Source: DASQPR01 sp963727415
Lineage (GTDB): Bacteria; Actinomycetota; Actinomycetes; Mycobacteriales; Micromonosporaceae
Length of the DNA stretch: 64,000 bases
Direction of reading: 5' to 3'
Assembly: GCA_963727415.1 (NCBI GenBank)
Contig: CAVSGF010000010.1
Coordinates: 310,001 to 374,000 of the forward strand
Under the pieces are notes generated by a model. It was not told the DNA's origin. It did no database searches and saw nothing but the letters and a program-made list of their open reading frames with translations. This document shows positions 44,186 through 52,113 of the stretch, one piece after another (position 1 is the stretch's first letter; each line of letters starts with the position of its first letter). The translations under genes were made by a program, and so were the position numbers.

Positions 44186-45693
44186 GACCGCATGCCGTTC
44201 ATCATCGATACGGCACCGGTCAGCAACCGGGTGTCGAACCCGGCGGCCTGCAGCGCCGCCGTACGGCGCTCGCTCAGCCGGATGCCGGATGGAACCGCGC
44301 GCCCGTCGGGGCCGGGCACGAAGATGTGGGAGCGGGACAATTCCCGGCCATCACCGAGTCCGTGTACCTCCACCACGCTCGACACATATCGCCGTGGTCG
44401 CTGGCCAGGCACCTCGTCCATGTTCACGTAAACGACGAAGTCGAGGGCGTTGCCGATGGTCAGGTACGCTCCTTCCCGGTTCTTCGAGGCGCCGTAGCGC
44501 AGCAGCAACTCGGCCAGCCGGTCGAAGACGCCGTACTCGTCCCGGGAGTGAATGGTGCACAGCGAGCCGTAGGTGGTGTTCATCGCGTCGAACATCGCCA
44601 CGATCTCCTCGGCGCGTACCTCACCGACGATGATCCGGGTCACGGACAGCCGCAGCATGTGCGGGAACAGGTCATCGATGGTCAGCTGGCCTTCGGGCCG
44701 GCCCTGCGGGCCCTTCTCGCCGAATCCTTCGCGTTCCTCAAAGCAGATCGCCCATGGATGGCGTCCGGTCTGGTCCAGCCCGAGTTCGCCGACAGTCTCC
44801 ATGACGGCGAACCACTCTTCCGCCGGAATCTCGTCGGCGATCGCCCGCAGGAGCGTCGTCTTACCTGCATTGGCCCGGCCAGCGATCATCACGTTCATGT
44901 GCGCGCGTACCGCGGCCTGCAAGAACAGCCTCAGTACCGGTGTGATCGCACCCATGCCGACCATGTCCTCAAGCGACACGTCCTTCACCCGATGCCGCCG
45001 GATCACCACCACCGGCCGCGCGGTCACGACGTAGATCACCGTCAGCCTCGCCCCGTCCGGCAGCCGCAAGTGCAGGATCGGCTTCGCGGTCGACAGCGAC
45101 CGCTCGGTCAGACCACCTCGCTCGGCCAGGCGTTGTAGCAGGCTGATGAGCTCCTCGTCGCTGGCCGCCGAGGTGAACGACTCCTCGTCGATGGTTCCAT
45201 CGGCGTAAACCACGCGAACGCTCGTGCCCAGAACCATGATGTTCTCGACATCCGGGTCATCGATCAGCGGCTGCAACCGGCCGAGACCGAGCAGGTGAGA
45301 GCAGACCGCGGACCACAATGCCCGCTCGTAAGCGGAGCTGCCGACCGGGCCGTTATCGCCGGCACGCAACCGCTGGTCGATGTGCGCCCGCACCACCGCC
45401 GCGGCGACCTCCTCGGTCCGGCGGCGGTTCTCCTCGCGACTGGTTCCGGTCGCCTGCGGCGTTTCCTTGAGCCGACGGCGTACCTCGGCGTGCAGCGCCT
45501 CGACCAGACCGTAATCGATCGGAACCGGCCCTTCCGGCGGTGTCCGGTCGACGGTCCGCGGCATCCGTGGGTCAGTGATGCCGGCCGGAAGGTCGGTGAG
45601 CCGCAACGGGCGCGGTGTCACGCCGCCATGGCGGCGGACGACGGACGGATGCCGCGGCGGGGCGAATGCCTGGGGATCGACCTCGCTGCTCAT
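44182..45693 (-). CDS. cpaF: CpaF/TadA secretion ATPase (second locus)
   Basis: 503 aa. Walker A IAGRANAGKTTLL (Lys278), Asp box (WFAVMETVGELGL), Walker B region (VTRIIVGEVRAEEIVAMFD) and His box (GSLCTIHSRD). It differs clearly from the locus 1 CpaF in these motifs, so the two loci diverged long ago rather than by recent duplication. Overlaps the CpaE-like gene by 4 bp. Confidence 0.92.
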   Translation of the reverse strand: MSSEVDPQAFAPPRHPSVVRRHGGVTPRPLRLTDLPAGITDPRMPRTVDRTPPEGPVPIDYGLVEALHAEVRRRLKETPQATGTSREENRRRTEEVAAAVVRAHIDQRLRAGDNGPVGSSAYERALWSAVCSHLLGLGRLQPLIDDPDVENIMVLGTSVRVVYADGTIDEESFTSAASDEELISLLQRLAERGGLTERSLSTAKPILHLRLPDGARLTVIYVVTARPVVVIRRHRVKDVSLEDMVGMGAITPVLRLFLQAAVRAHMNVMIAGRANAGKTTLLRAIADEIPAEEWFAVMETVGELGLDQTGRHPWAICFEEREGFGEKGPQGRPEGQLTIDDLFPHMLRLSVTRIIVGEVRAEEIVAMFDAMNTTYGSLCTIHSRDEYGVFDRLAELLLRYGASKNREGAYLTIGNALDFVVYVNMDEVPGQRPRRYVSSVVEVHGLGDGRELSRSHIFVPGPDGRAVPSGIRLSERRTAALQAAGFDTRLLTGAVSMMNGMRS

Positions 45694-46463
45694 GCGGCCA
45701 CCTGCGGCACTCGCGGTGCGGTGGCCGGGCGGCTCACCTCGATGGTCCTGCTGATCGCCCGTGCCGCTCGTAGCAGGCCGGTGCGCCCCGTTGTCCCGCC
45801 GCGTCCATCGGACAGCGCGGCGGCCTCAGCGGGCTGCCACGGCAGACTGGCCAGGATCCCGATGCCAAGCCGCTTGGCGACCTCGGCCGGACGGTAGTCG
45901 CGCGCGGTGATGGCGACGAGCCGCGGCACGCGGGCTCGGTCGATGTCGGGCATTAGCGGCAAGATCGCGTCGGTCGCGGCCACCGAGCGCAGCGTTGTCC
46001 GGAGCACGATCCCGACCTGGTCGGCGGCCGCGAACAGCTGGCGTGGTGCCGTCGACGCGGCCAGCCGACCGGCGTCGACGATGACATCGCCACCGGCGTC
46101 GGCCAGCCCGGACAGGTACGCGGCTATCTCGTCCCAGGCAGGCGCCACGGTCGCGATCTGCGCGGGACTGCCCAAGCCGGGCAACAGCAGCCGCGCGGCT
46201 CCCGTGGGTCGGCGGTTCAGGTTGACGAGGTGATGGTTGAACTCCTCGGCAAGCCGGCCGTGACGCGCGGCGATGGCTAGATGCAGCAGTCCACGGTCAC
46301 CGGACAGGTGACCGCGGAGGTAGCCGGCAAGTATGTCGCCACCGGCGGGGTCCGCCTCAACCAGGAGCACCGGCCGGGGCCACACCAGCGTCATCGCGAG
46401 CGCCGTGGTGGTCACGCCTGGCGAGCCCTTGGCCGAGCACAGCACGATCAGAGCCACGGTCAC
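45690..46463 (-). CDS. CpaE/MinD-like protein with altered P-loop (second locus)
   Basis: 257 aa. SIMIBI-fold: SAKGSPGVTTTALAMTL at the P-loop position, LLVEADPAGGDILAGYL, and VIVDAGRLA. The first (signature) Lys of the deviant Walker A is present, but the catalytic-loop GKT is GVT, so the usual P-loop Lys is missing. ATP binding or hydrolysis may be weak or unneeded. No receiver domain. Probably localises or regulates the pilus machine. Confidence 0.78.
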   Translation of the reverse strand: MTVALIVLCSAKGSPGVTTTALAMTLVWPRPVLLVEADPAGGDILAGYLRGHLSGDRGLLHLAIAARHGRLAEEFNHHLVNLNRRPTGAARLLLPGLGSPAQIATVAPAWDEIAAYLSGLADAGGDVIVDAGRLAASTAPRQLFAAADQVGIVLRTTLRSVAATDAILPLMPDIDRARVPRLVAITARDYRPAEVAKRLGIGILASLPWQPAEAAALSDGRGGTTGRTGLLRAARAISRTIEVSRPATAPRVPQVAA

Positions 46464-47134
46464 ACTCCGTTCACCAGGACGACGGCGATGCGATCAAGCG
46501 CACTCAAAGCCGCGACGGTGTTGACATTGGCCAGCGGGACCGACAGGTCGATCCCCTGGGCACCGTCGTCGCCGACCGCGCCGACATACCCGACGGTGAC
46601 CACCAGTGGCGGCAGCGTTGGGGCCGCGGTGCCGTCGGAGCCGTTCGGGTCCGGCACTTCGACCAGCCGGACATGGTCGCCGGGCGTCAACCCGCGCGCG
46701 GGTCGGCGATCCGGTGACAGCGAGACTCCAACCAGGGCATGGCCCGTCGCGATGGTTCGATGCGGCGCGATCGCGGTGGGTGCCAGCAGCGTTCCGGCCA
46801 GCAGCGGCACGGTTACGTACTGGCCGACGACGGCGCTCTCCTGGTCGGCCGGCACCGCTGTCAGACCCGCGACCGGCGTCACCGACACCACTTGCAGGTC
46901 GTCCGCGGTGATCTCGGCCCCGACCGGCACATCGGTGTACACCGCGAGGTATGAGCGGGTTGCCGGGCCGGTACTGCTCACGTACTCCCACGCGGCCAGG
47001 GCGCACAACACCACCAGGACGATGCCGAGGCTGACCATCGCCGGGCTGCGCCGCCGCATCGGTCCGGGCTTGGGTGCGGTCTCGGCCGCCACGGCGAGCG
47101 GGTCCGCGCCGCGAGCGGGCAGGGTAGCGGTCAT
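46460..47134 (-). CDS. SAF-domain (CpaB-like) protein, second locus
   Basis: 224 aa. One membrane helix (MVSLGIVLVVLCALAAWEYV) and a SAF domain (YLAVYTDVPVGAEITADDLQVVSVTPV ... GQYVTVPLLAGTLLAPTAIAP). Shorter than CpaB of locus 1. ATG overlaps the upstream stop (ATGA). Confidence 0.82.
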   Translation of the reverse strand: MTATLPARGADPLAVAAETAPKPGPMRRRSPAMVSLGIVLVVLCALAAWEYVSSTGPATRSYLAVYTDVPVGAEITADDLQVVSVTPVAGLTAVPADQESAVVGQYVTVPLLAGTLLAPTAIAPHRTIATGHALVGVSLSPDRRPARGLTPGDHVRLVEVPDPNGSDGTAAPTLPPLVVTVGYVGAVGDDGAQGIDLSVPLANVNTVAALSALDRIAVVLVNGV

Positions 47135-48036
47135 TTCACGATCACCTGAGCCTGATTGATACGGACATCGACGGCGGATGTGCGAGTGGTGGTAATGACT
47201 CCGGACTCGCCGCCACCCCGCCACACGACATGCCAGGTCGTGGTCGCCACAACGCGATAGGTGCCGCCGGGCCGGCCAGTGCTCGGCTTGGCATACGTGT
47301 ACCCGCACGTGGGCGAATTCGCGCCGCCGCGATCCGCGGTGTACGGGGTCCCGGCCCCGGCGCACGCGACCTGATGGCCATCACCCATCTGCCAGACGAT
47401 CCGGACCGCGGAAGCGTGGATGGTGACCGAGATGGCCCCGGCCGACGCCGAGGCGGACAGCGGTCCCCAGGTATGACTGCCGGACGAGGTCCACAACCAG
47501 ACCGGCAATCCCACCAGGCCACCCGAGCCGCCCGGGGACGGAGCCATGTGGATGGCCGGGTTGTCCAGCCGGATCTTGGCCAGTGCTTCTTCGGCCAATT
47601 GGCGTGGGGTCAGGCCACCGATCGGCACCCATTGTCCGGCCGTGAAGATCACCGATCCGCTGCCCCACGGCGCCGGTCCCCTCGCGCAGTACACGTCGTA
47701 GAAGGCGCCGGTTCCCGGCTTGTGGCCGTCCCAGATCGGCGAGTTCGGGTCGGGCTGCGGATCGCGGCGCTGGTAGTAGCAGTCGGTGCCGTCGTAGTAC
47801 CCGAGATTCGGCAAGTAGCAGGCGACGGCGACGCCCTTGTAGTAGCAACCGCCACCCGAGCCACCGCCGCTTCCGCCGGACCCGCCCCCGCTTCCGCCGG
47901 ACCCGGTGCCAGTGCCGGTGCACCAGAGGATCTCCGGCGGGCAACTGCCGCCACCGCCGGCCCGAGCCGCGGGAGCGGCCATCACAACGGCGCCGGCCAC
48001 GAGCATGATGATGGCCCCGATCCGGGCACTCAACAT
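47131..48036 (-). CDS. Secreted Gly/Ser- and Cys/Tyr-rich protein of the tad locus
   Basis: 301 aa. Signal peptide (IGAIIMLVAGAVVMAAPAARA), then a Gly/Ser linker of about 20 residues between Cys-containing segments (CPPEILWC, then GGGCYYKGVAVACYLP, DCYYQRRD), then a ~150-residue beta-rich domain with Trp-rich signature (WLWTSSGSHTWGP, IVWQMGDGHQVACAGAGTPY). In other actinomycetes the equivalent gene of this tad type is often called 'ATP/GTP-binding protein', but I see no P-loop. It is embedded with overlaps on both sides, so it likely has a structural role in this pilus, perhaps at its tip. Confidence 0.7.
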   Translation of the reverse strand: MLSARIGAIIMLVAGAVVMAAPAARAGGGGSCPPEILWCTGTGTGSGGSGGGSGGSGGGSGGGCYYKGVAVACYLPNLGYYDGTDCYYQRRDPQPDPNSPIWDGHKPGTGAFYDVYCARGPAPWGSGSVIFTAGQWVPIGGLTPRQLAEEALAKIRLDNPAIHMAPSPGGSGGLVGLPVWLWTSSGSHTWGPLSASASAGAISVTIHASAVRIVWQMGDGHQVACAGAGTPYTADRGGANSPTCGYTYAKPSTGRPGGTYRVVATTTWHVVWRGGGESGVITTTRTSAVDVRINQAQVIVK

Positions 48037-48599
48037 GTCCGGCTCCGATCCGCGTCCACCTCGTAGACCCGCCAGATTCCGTCGCGCAGGTGAAGCGTCG
48101 CGGTCGTCTGGTAGCGCGAGCTGTGGGCCGGAAGCTTCATTGGCTTGCCGGTCGTGGCGTCGACGATCGACATGCCGGTCTCGTCGAGACAGTCGGTCAC
48201 CACCGCGGTTCCGGCTTCGGATCCGGCGGCCAGGTCCAACGAGGTGATCCTCGGCGCCGCCGAGATGACGCTGCCCACCTGCTTGTATCCGATGGCGTGC
48301 AGGTGATACAGCGCAGCGACCCATTGGCCGAGCAACGGCTGATCCATGAACCGGGTCAGCTCCGCCGACGCATAGTCGGCATGCTGCGACGCGCTGGTCT
48401 CGGCATCGAGATAGCCCGCGTACGCGGCCAGGACTCGCTGTCGATCAGGGTTGATGGCGACCTTGGCCCCGGCTACGACGGACCGCGGCGGCAGCGACGC
48501 GTCGGCCGACTCGGCCCTGGTCCCGCAGCCGCTGATCGTCACGAACACGACCGCAAGCGCGCTCCAGATGGCTACGCGTACGGCTGGCGTAGTCGGCAT
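48030..48599 (-). CDS. Lipoprotein opening the second tad locus
   Basis: 189 aa. Signal peptide with lipobox (VFVTISGC, Cys about 25), followed by a helical region (RVLAAYAGYLDAETSASQHADYASAELTRFM) and a beta-rich C-terminus (YQTTATLHLRDGIWRVYEVDADRSRTC). NTF2-like fold is plausible. GGAGGAG lies 4 nt before the ATG. First gene of the operon that runs to 38819; overlaps the next by 7 bp. Confidence 0.72.
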   Translation of the reverse strand: MPTTPAVRVAIWSALAVVFVTISGCGTRAESADASLPPRSVVAGAKVAINPDRQRVLAAYAGYLDAETSASQHADYASAELTRFMDQPLLGQWVAALYHLHAIGYKQVGSVISAAPRITSLDLAAGSEAGTAVVTDCLDETGMSIVDATTGKPMKLPAHSSRYQTTATLHLRDGIWRVYEVDADRSRTC

Positions 48600-48910
48600 G
48601 GTGCTCCTCCCACCGGATAGACACGAACCGAAAAATGGGCGCGCAATACCATTACCTCGACACCTAGAGGCAATTGCTGGAGAGCCAATATGCGTCGTGG
48701 ATATGTGCGCCATGTATCGGGATTTGGGTGTGTGTTATCAACCTTCACGTGGGCGTAGTCGCCCCAGTACGACAGCTTCCTTCCCACAAAGACAATGCCG
48801 ATTGCGCGTTCTGCCCACGCGATCGAGATGTCTATCCAAATTGCAATCCGGTCCGAAGAATAATGGTTCGATGTCTACTGATGTCAACTTTCTCAACAGC
48901 GACTCGCGAT
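48600..48910 (-). promoter_or_regulatory. A/T-richer upstream region of the second tad operon
   Basis: 311 bp with clearly lower GC than its surroundings. GATGTC occurs at 48827, 48870 and 48880, the last two one helical turn apart. It is the core of the GTGACATC word found upstream of luxR and cpaB. No convincing gene. The promoter for the lipoprotein-to-LysM operon should be here. Confidence 0.5.
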
Positions 48911-49678
48911 TCAACTTGCCTGCCATCGCTGCCGACGCCCGAACGTCGCCTTGATCAACGCCGCCGGAGCCTCGGAGCGGCACTGGTGGGTGCCGTCGGC
49001 CGCTTCGGCGGCCAGCCGCTCGATTGCGCTGGACAACGGATCGTCGGCGCCAAGGTGCGCCACGCACCGGTCGTGGGCCTGGGCAAAGTGGGCCCGCGAC
49101 CCGTGCGGGTCGCCGCAGTCGCGGACCATGGCGGCCAGCCGGGCCACCATCCTGATCCCGTCACGATCGGCAGGGCCGAACACCGCCAGGTGAGCGCGGC
49201 ACGCCTCGCCCAGGACCCGCCGGGCCGAGGCACAGCGGCCGAGGAGATGCAGCGCCGCCGCGTAGTCGGCCCGGCCGTTGAAGACCTGCCGGTGGTCGGC
49301 ACCAAGGTGGCGCGGCAGCAATCGAACGACACTCGCGTACACGTCGACGGCACGCTGATGATCGCCGGTCTCGGCCAGCGCCCGCCCCAGCACGGAACCC
49401 GCGCGCATCGCTTCGGCACTGGCCACGCCCGACCGCGATCGATACTCGCGAAAACCGATCTCGGCCCACGCGCCGGCCGACATCGCGTCGCCAGCGGCGA
49501 GAAGCACCGACGCATACAGCACGGCCGCCTCGGCGACGGCCGCGCTCGGTCCTGCCCGAGCCGAGTCCAGGTCAGGCAGGGCGCGTTCCAACTGCGCCAG
49601 GGCGCCGACCGCGTCCCCGGCCTCGAGGCACAACCGCGCATGCGCCGCGGCCGTTCGGATCTCGGCATCTGATGGCAT
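48911..49678 (-). CDS. TPR-containing protein paired with HTH regulator
   Basis: 255 aa of repeated helices (AHARLCLEAGDAVGALAQLERALPDL, ALAETGDHQRAVDVYASVVRLLP, ALHLLGRCASARRVLGEACRAHL), a TPR array. Starts 13 bp after the stop of the HTH gene in another frame. In many actinomycetes HTH and TPR parts are on one chain, so this could be a split or frameshifted regulator. If intact, it may sense a ligand or bind the HTH partner. Confidence 0.7.
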   Translation of the reverse strand: MPSDAEIRTAAAHARLCLEAGDAVGALAQLERALPDLDSARAGPSAAVAEAAVLYASVLLAAGDAMSAGAWAEIGFREYRSRSGVASAEAMRAGSVLGRALAETGDHQRAVDVYASVVRLLPRHLGADHRQVFNGRADYAAALHLLGRCASARRVLGEACRAHLAVFGPADRDGIRMVARLAAMVRDCGDPHGSRAHFAQAHDRCVAHLGADDPLSSAIERLAAEAADGTHQCRSEAPAALIKATFGRRQRWQAS

Positions 49679-49691
49679 GCCGGCCCCGCTA

Positions 49692-50048
49692 TCAGCGAGG
49701 CTCGGCCGGTTCCGCCACCGGCACACGTCGATGCACGTGGTGTTGCCGGGGCGGACCGACCAGCAAGGTGGTCCCGTCGCGACGATGCCGGTCGGTCCGG
49801 CGATGCGGCGCCGGCGGCGCGAGCAGTTCCTCGACCGGATGAGCAAACTCGGCTTCCAGGACCCGGCATTGCATCGGATGCGGCAAGCGAACCTGCCCGG
49901 CCACCCAGCGTTGCAACTGGCGGACCGAGATATCGAACCGATTCTCCGGGATATCCAGTTGCCGCGCCCGGCGGCGTAGCGCATCGATGGTTTCGTCCTG
50001 AGTGAGCCGCCGCTGCCTCACCAGGGTCGCCAGTAGCGTCTCTGCCAT
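49692..50048 (-). CDS. HTH transcriptional regulator (XRE-like)
   Basis: 118 aa. VRQRRLTQDETIDALRRRARQL and ISVRQLQRWVAGQVRLPHPMQCRVLEAEFAHPVEELL are typical of actinobacterial XRE-type regulators that continue into a TPR sensor. The ATG at 50048 has GGAGGA 7-8 nt upstream. The C-terminal 30 residues are Arg/His/Pro-rich and look like read-through of non-conserved DNA, supporting a frameshift between this and the TPR gene. Confidence 0.72.
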   Translation of the reverse strand: MAETLLATLVRQRRLTQDETIDALRRRARQLDIPENRFDISVRQLQRWVAGQVRLPHPMQCRVLEAEFAHPVEELLAPPAPHRRTDRHRRDGTTLLVGPPRQHHVHRRVPVAEPAEPR

Positions 50049-50267
50049 CTCACATTCCTCCGGCGATCATTGGACGCGCCACATCAACAGCCGGCGCGCC
50101 GGTTGACATAAATGTCCAGGGCACCGGCAAACGCGGCCGACCCAATATTTGAATGACTCGACAGAATGCACGGGAAGCTCGCACGAGACGAGTCAAGATC
50201 TCAAATAGACATCGGGAATCATCTATGTTACCAATTACTCCTGACGGTGTTGAGCCTCGATTTCGCA

Positions 50268-50903
50268 TCACGCGCGCGCGGGGGCGGACGCGCGCGTCGC
50301 CGGAACCCGGTGGCGAGCCGCGCCGGCCGCCCGGTCCGGACCCACCGGGCCTACCCGAATCGTCTCGCCGGGACACGGCGTGGAGACCGGCTGGGGCGCC
50401 AGCCGCCACTGCACCCGAACGTCATCGGGACGCTCCCCGACCACGATCCGATCAAGCAGGCGCGGCGCCTGATCCGCCGCCGACCGTACGGTCAGCTGGT
50501 TGAGCGCCGGGCGTCCGGCGACCGACAACCGCTGCACGATCATCGCACCGATCACCCGCTCGACCTCGGACACGACCAACCCGGTACGGCGCCGGCACCG
50601 ATCGGGGCACCCAAACGCCGCCGCGCCGACTTGAGTGCGCGTAGGCACCATCACTCTGCGGCACATGCCACACCACACCAGACCGAAGAGACCGTGGCGT
50701 ACCGGTGTCGTGGGCTTGACCGCGGGCGGCGCCGACTTGAGCGCCACCGATGTCCAGTACGCGACGATGGACGGATGGAGGCCGAGTTGCGCGGCCGCCG
50801 CCGCCACCGCGCCGCGGCGCTTGCCTGCCGCCGCCGCCAGCTCCTCGACCAGGGCGACCGCGGTCGCGCGCTGTTCGGCGGTGTACTTGGCTTGGAAGGT
50901 CAC
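50268..50903 (-). CDS. HTH + recombinase-type zinc ribbon protein, unknown function
   Basis: 211 aa. The N-terminus (YTAEQRATAVALVEELAAAAG, QLGLHPSIVAYWT) looks like a transposase OrfA/Sigma4-type HTH. Then LVWCGMCRRVMVPTRT...FGCPDRC gives a CxxC...CxxxC zinc ribbon like that in large serine recombinases, followed by a helix (VVSEVERVIGAMIVQRLSV) as in the recombinase coiled-coil region. No catalytic recombinase domain is present. C-terminal ~60 residues are Arg/Pro-rich. GTG start. Lies 18 bp after another HTH gene; probably one operon. Could be a domesticated accessory factor of a mobile element. Confidence 0.6.
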   Translation of the reverse strand: MTFQAKYTAEQRATAVALVEELAAAAGKRRGAVAAAAAQLGLHPSIVAYWTSVALKSAPPAVKPTTPVRHGLFGLVWCGMCRRVMVPTRTQVGAAAFGCPDRCRRRTGLVVSEVERVIGAMIVQRLSVAGRPALNQLTVRSAADQAPRLLDRIVVGERPDDVRVQWRLAPQPVSTPCPGETIRVGPVGPDRAAGAARHRVPATRASAPARA

Positions 50904-50921
50904 GCGAGTCCACCGTCCCGA

Positions 50922-51305
50922 TCAGGCCGTTGGCCAGGCCGCTGAGGCCGGCTCGCGATCCAGCGGTCGTCCGCCCGCATTCGTGGCCAGGCTGGCCCGG
51001 CGGTCGATGCCGGCCGACCGCCATCGCAGCATCAGCTCGCGCGGCGTCGAGCCGACCGTGATGCGGCTGACCACCCTTGCGAGCACGTGAACCACTGGCC
51101 TGCGGTCGCCCCTGGCGAAGTCTGGCGTCGGTAGGCCGTCGTCGCCCGGCCCGAATTGCGCCACCCAGTTCCGGATCGTCGCCGGCCGGACCCCCACCTC
51201 GGCCGCGACGTCACGCAGGAAGAACCGTTGCCCGCTGGCCTTACGCGCCAGCGCCTCCGCAGCCGCCCGCCGCCGAGTCTCCTCGCTGTACGGCGATAAC
51301 CTCAC
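50922..51305 (-). CDS. Small HTH protein
   Basis: 127 aa. YSEETRRRAAAEALARKASGQRFFLRDVAAEVGVRPATIRNWVAQFG is a transposase/Sigma4-like HTH; the second half is basic with no clear domain (PRELMLRWRSAGIDRRASLAT). GTG at 51305 has GGAGGG 4 nt upstream. Its HTH resembles in type that of the next gene. Two 22-bp tandem repeats lie 185 bp upstream. Confidence 0.65.
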   Translation of the reverse strand: MRLSPYSEETRRRAAAEALARKASGQRFFLRDVAAEVGVRPATIRNWVAQFGPGDDGLPTPDFARGDRRPVVHVLARVVSRITVGSTPRELMLRWRSAGIDRRASLATNAGGRPLDREPASAAWPTA

Positions 51306-51639
51306 GCTGCCCTCCGCATCCCCCGGATCTGTCCGCCTCGCCTGTCCGGCTCGCTGTCCCAACTCTGGAGCGCACGCCAGTCGCGCGCTCCCCGACCACG
51401 GCACCACCTCCGGTCCGGTAATCGAGAGTGATCGATACACCACGAGAAGTTAGTACCGTGGACGATCGTCGGGCTAATCCGGACGAAGCGACACGACTTT
51501 TGGCCGACATTTGCACGACGTTTTACCGACATTCCACTGCCCATTAGGTGTATTGACGGGCACCGATCAACAAAACGGACCAGCCCCGGCGGTGAACTGC
51601 TGGTACTCCGCCGTCACCGGCTGTGATGACGCGGCCCGA
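51306..51639 (-). promoter_or_regulatory. Upstream region of the HTH pair, with tandem repeats
   Basis: 334 bp without coding content. The notable element is the 22-bp tandem repeat at 51490-51533. The rest is unremarkable except for the A/T-richer 51420-51560 stretch, a likely promoter area. Confidence 0.45.
51490..51533. repeat. Two 22-bp imperfect tandem repeats
   Basis: 51490-51511 and 51512-51533 match at 17 of 22 positions; shared words are CACGAC, TTTT and CCGACATT. The 22-bp period (two helical turns) suggests a dimeric or tandem protein-binding site, perhaps for the HTH protein encoded downstream on the minus strand. Confidence 0.65.
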
Positions 51640-52113
51640 TCAGTCCCACGGGATGTGCGCGTTCACGGTCCGGACCGCGGCCGCCAGCGACGGTGTCCCG
51701 ATCACCTCGACGCCGGCCCGGTTCAGGCGTTCGACGCCGTCGCACTCGACCAGGAACGCCGGCTCCCGGACCGCGTACACCACCCGCCGGATACCGCTGG
51801 CCAGGATCAGCTCGGTACAGGTACGCGGCCGGGACAGCCGGACCGAGCACGGTTCCATGGTCGTGTAAATGGTCGCGTGGGCCAGGTTCATGCCGGATAG
51901 CCGAGACAGCGCCGACTCCTCGGCGTGCACATGCGAGTCAACGTCGCGGGAATAGCCGTGCGCCAGCTCGTGCCCGCCGGCGACCACCACGGCTCCCACG
52001 TTGAACCGGTCCGGCACGAACGGGCAACGTCGCGACAAGTCGATAGCGGCGTCCATCCAGCGCAGATCCTCAGCGGTCGGCCCGATGCTCCCATTGCTCG
52101 CCGTTGCGGTCAT
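51640..52113 (-). CDS. ribD: RibD-type pyrimidine deaminase (stand-alone)
   Basis: 157 aa. Cytidine/deoxycytidylate deaminase fold with zinc site HAEESAL and EPCSVRLSRPRTC. In standard RibD this domain deaminates the 2,5-diamino-6-ribosylamino-pyrimidinone phosphate. Here it stands alone and its partner reductase is the overlapping upstream gene (ATGA). Slightly divergent zinc-site spacing (EPCSVRLSRPRTC, not PCxHxGRTPPC) leaves open another pyrimidine or purine substrate. Confidence 0.78.
   Translation of the reverse strand: MTATASNGSIGPTAEDLRWMDAAIDLSRRCPFVPDRFNVGAVVVAGGHELAHGYSRDVDSHVHAEESALSRLSGMNLAHATIYTTMEPCSVRLSRPRTCTELILASGIRRVVYAVREPAFLVECDGVERLNRAGVEVIGTPSLAAAVRTVNAHIPWD

Noticed and set aside
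48572..48787. 71-codon minus-strand frame in the second tad upstream region
   Set aside because: Overlaps the signal peptide start of the lipoprotein in another frame and lies in A/T-richer promoter-like DNA.
50268..51305. Intact insertion sequence
   Set aside because: No catalytic transposase or recombinase domain and no terminal inverted repeats or target duplications seen around the two HTH genes.
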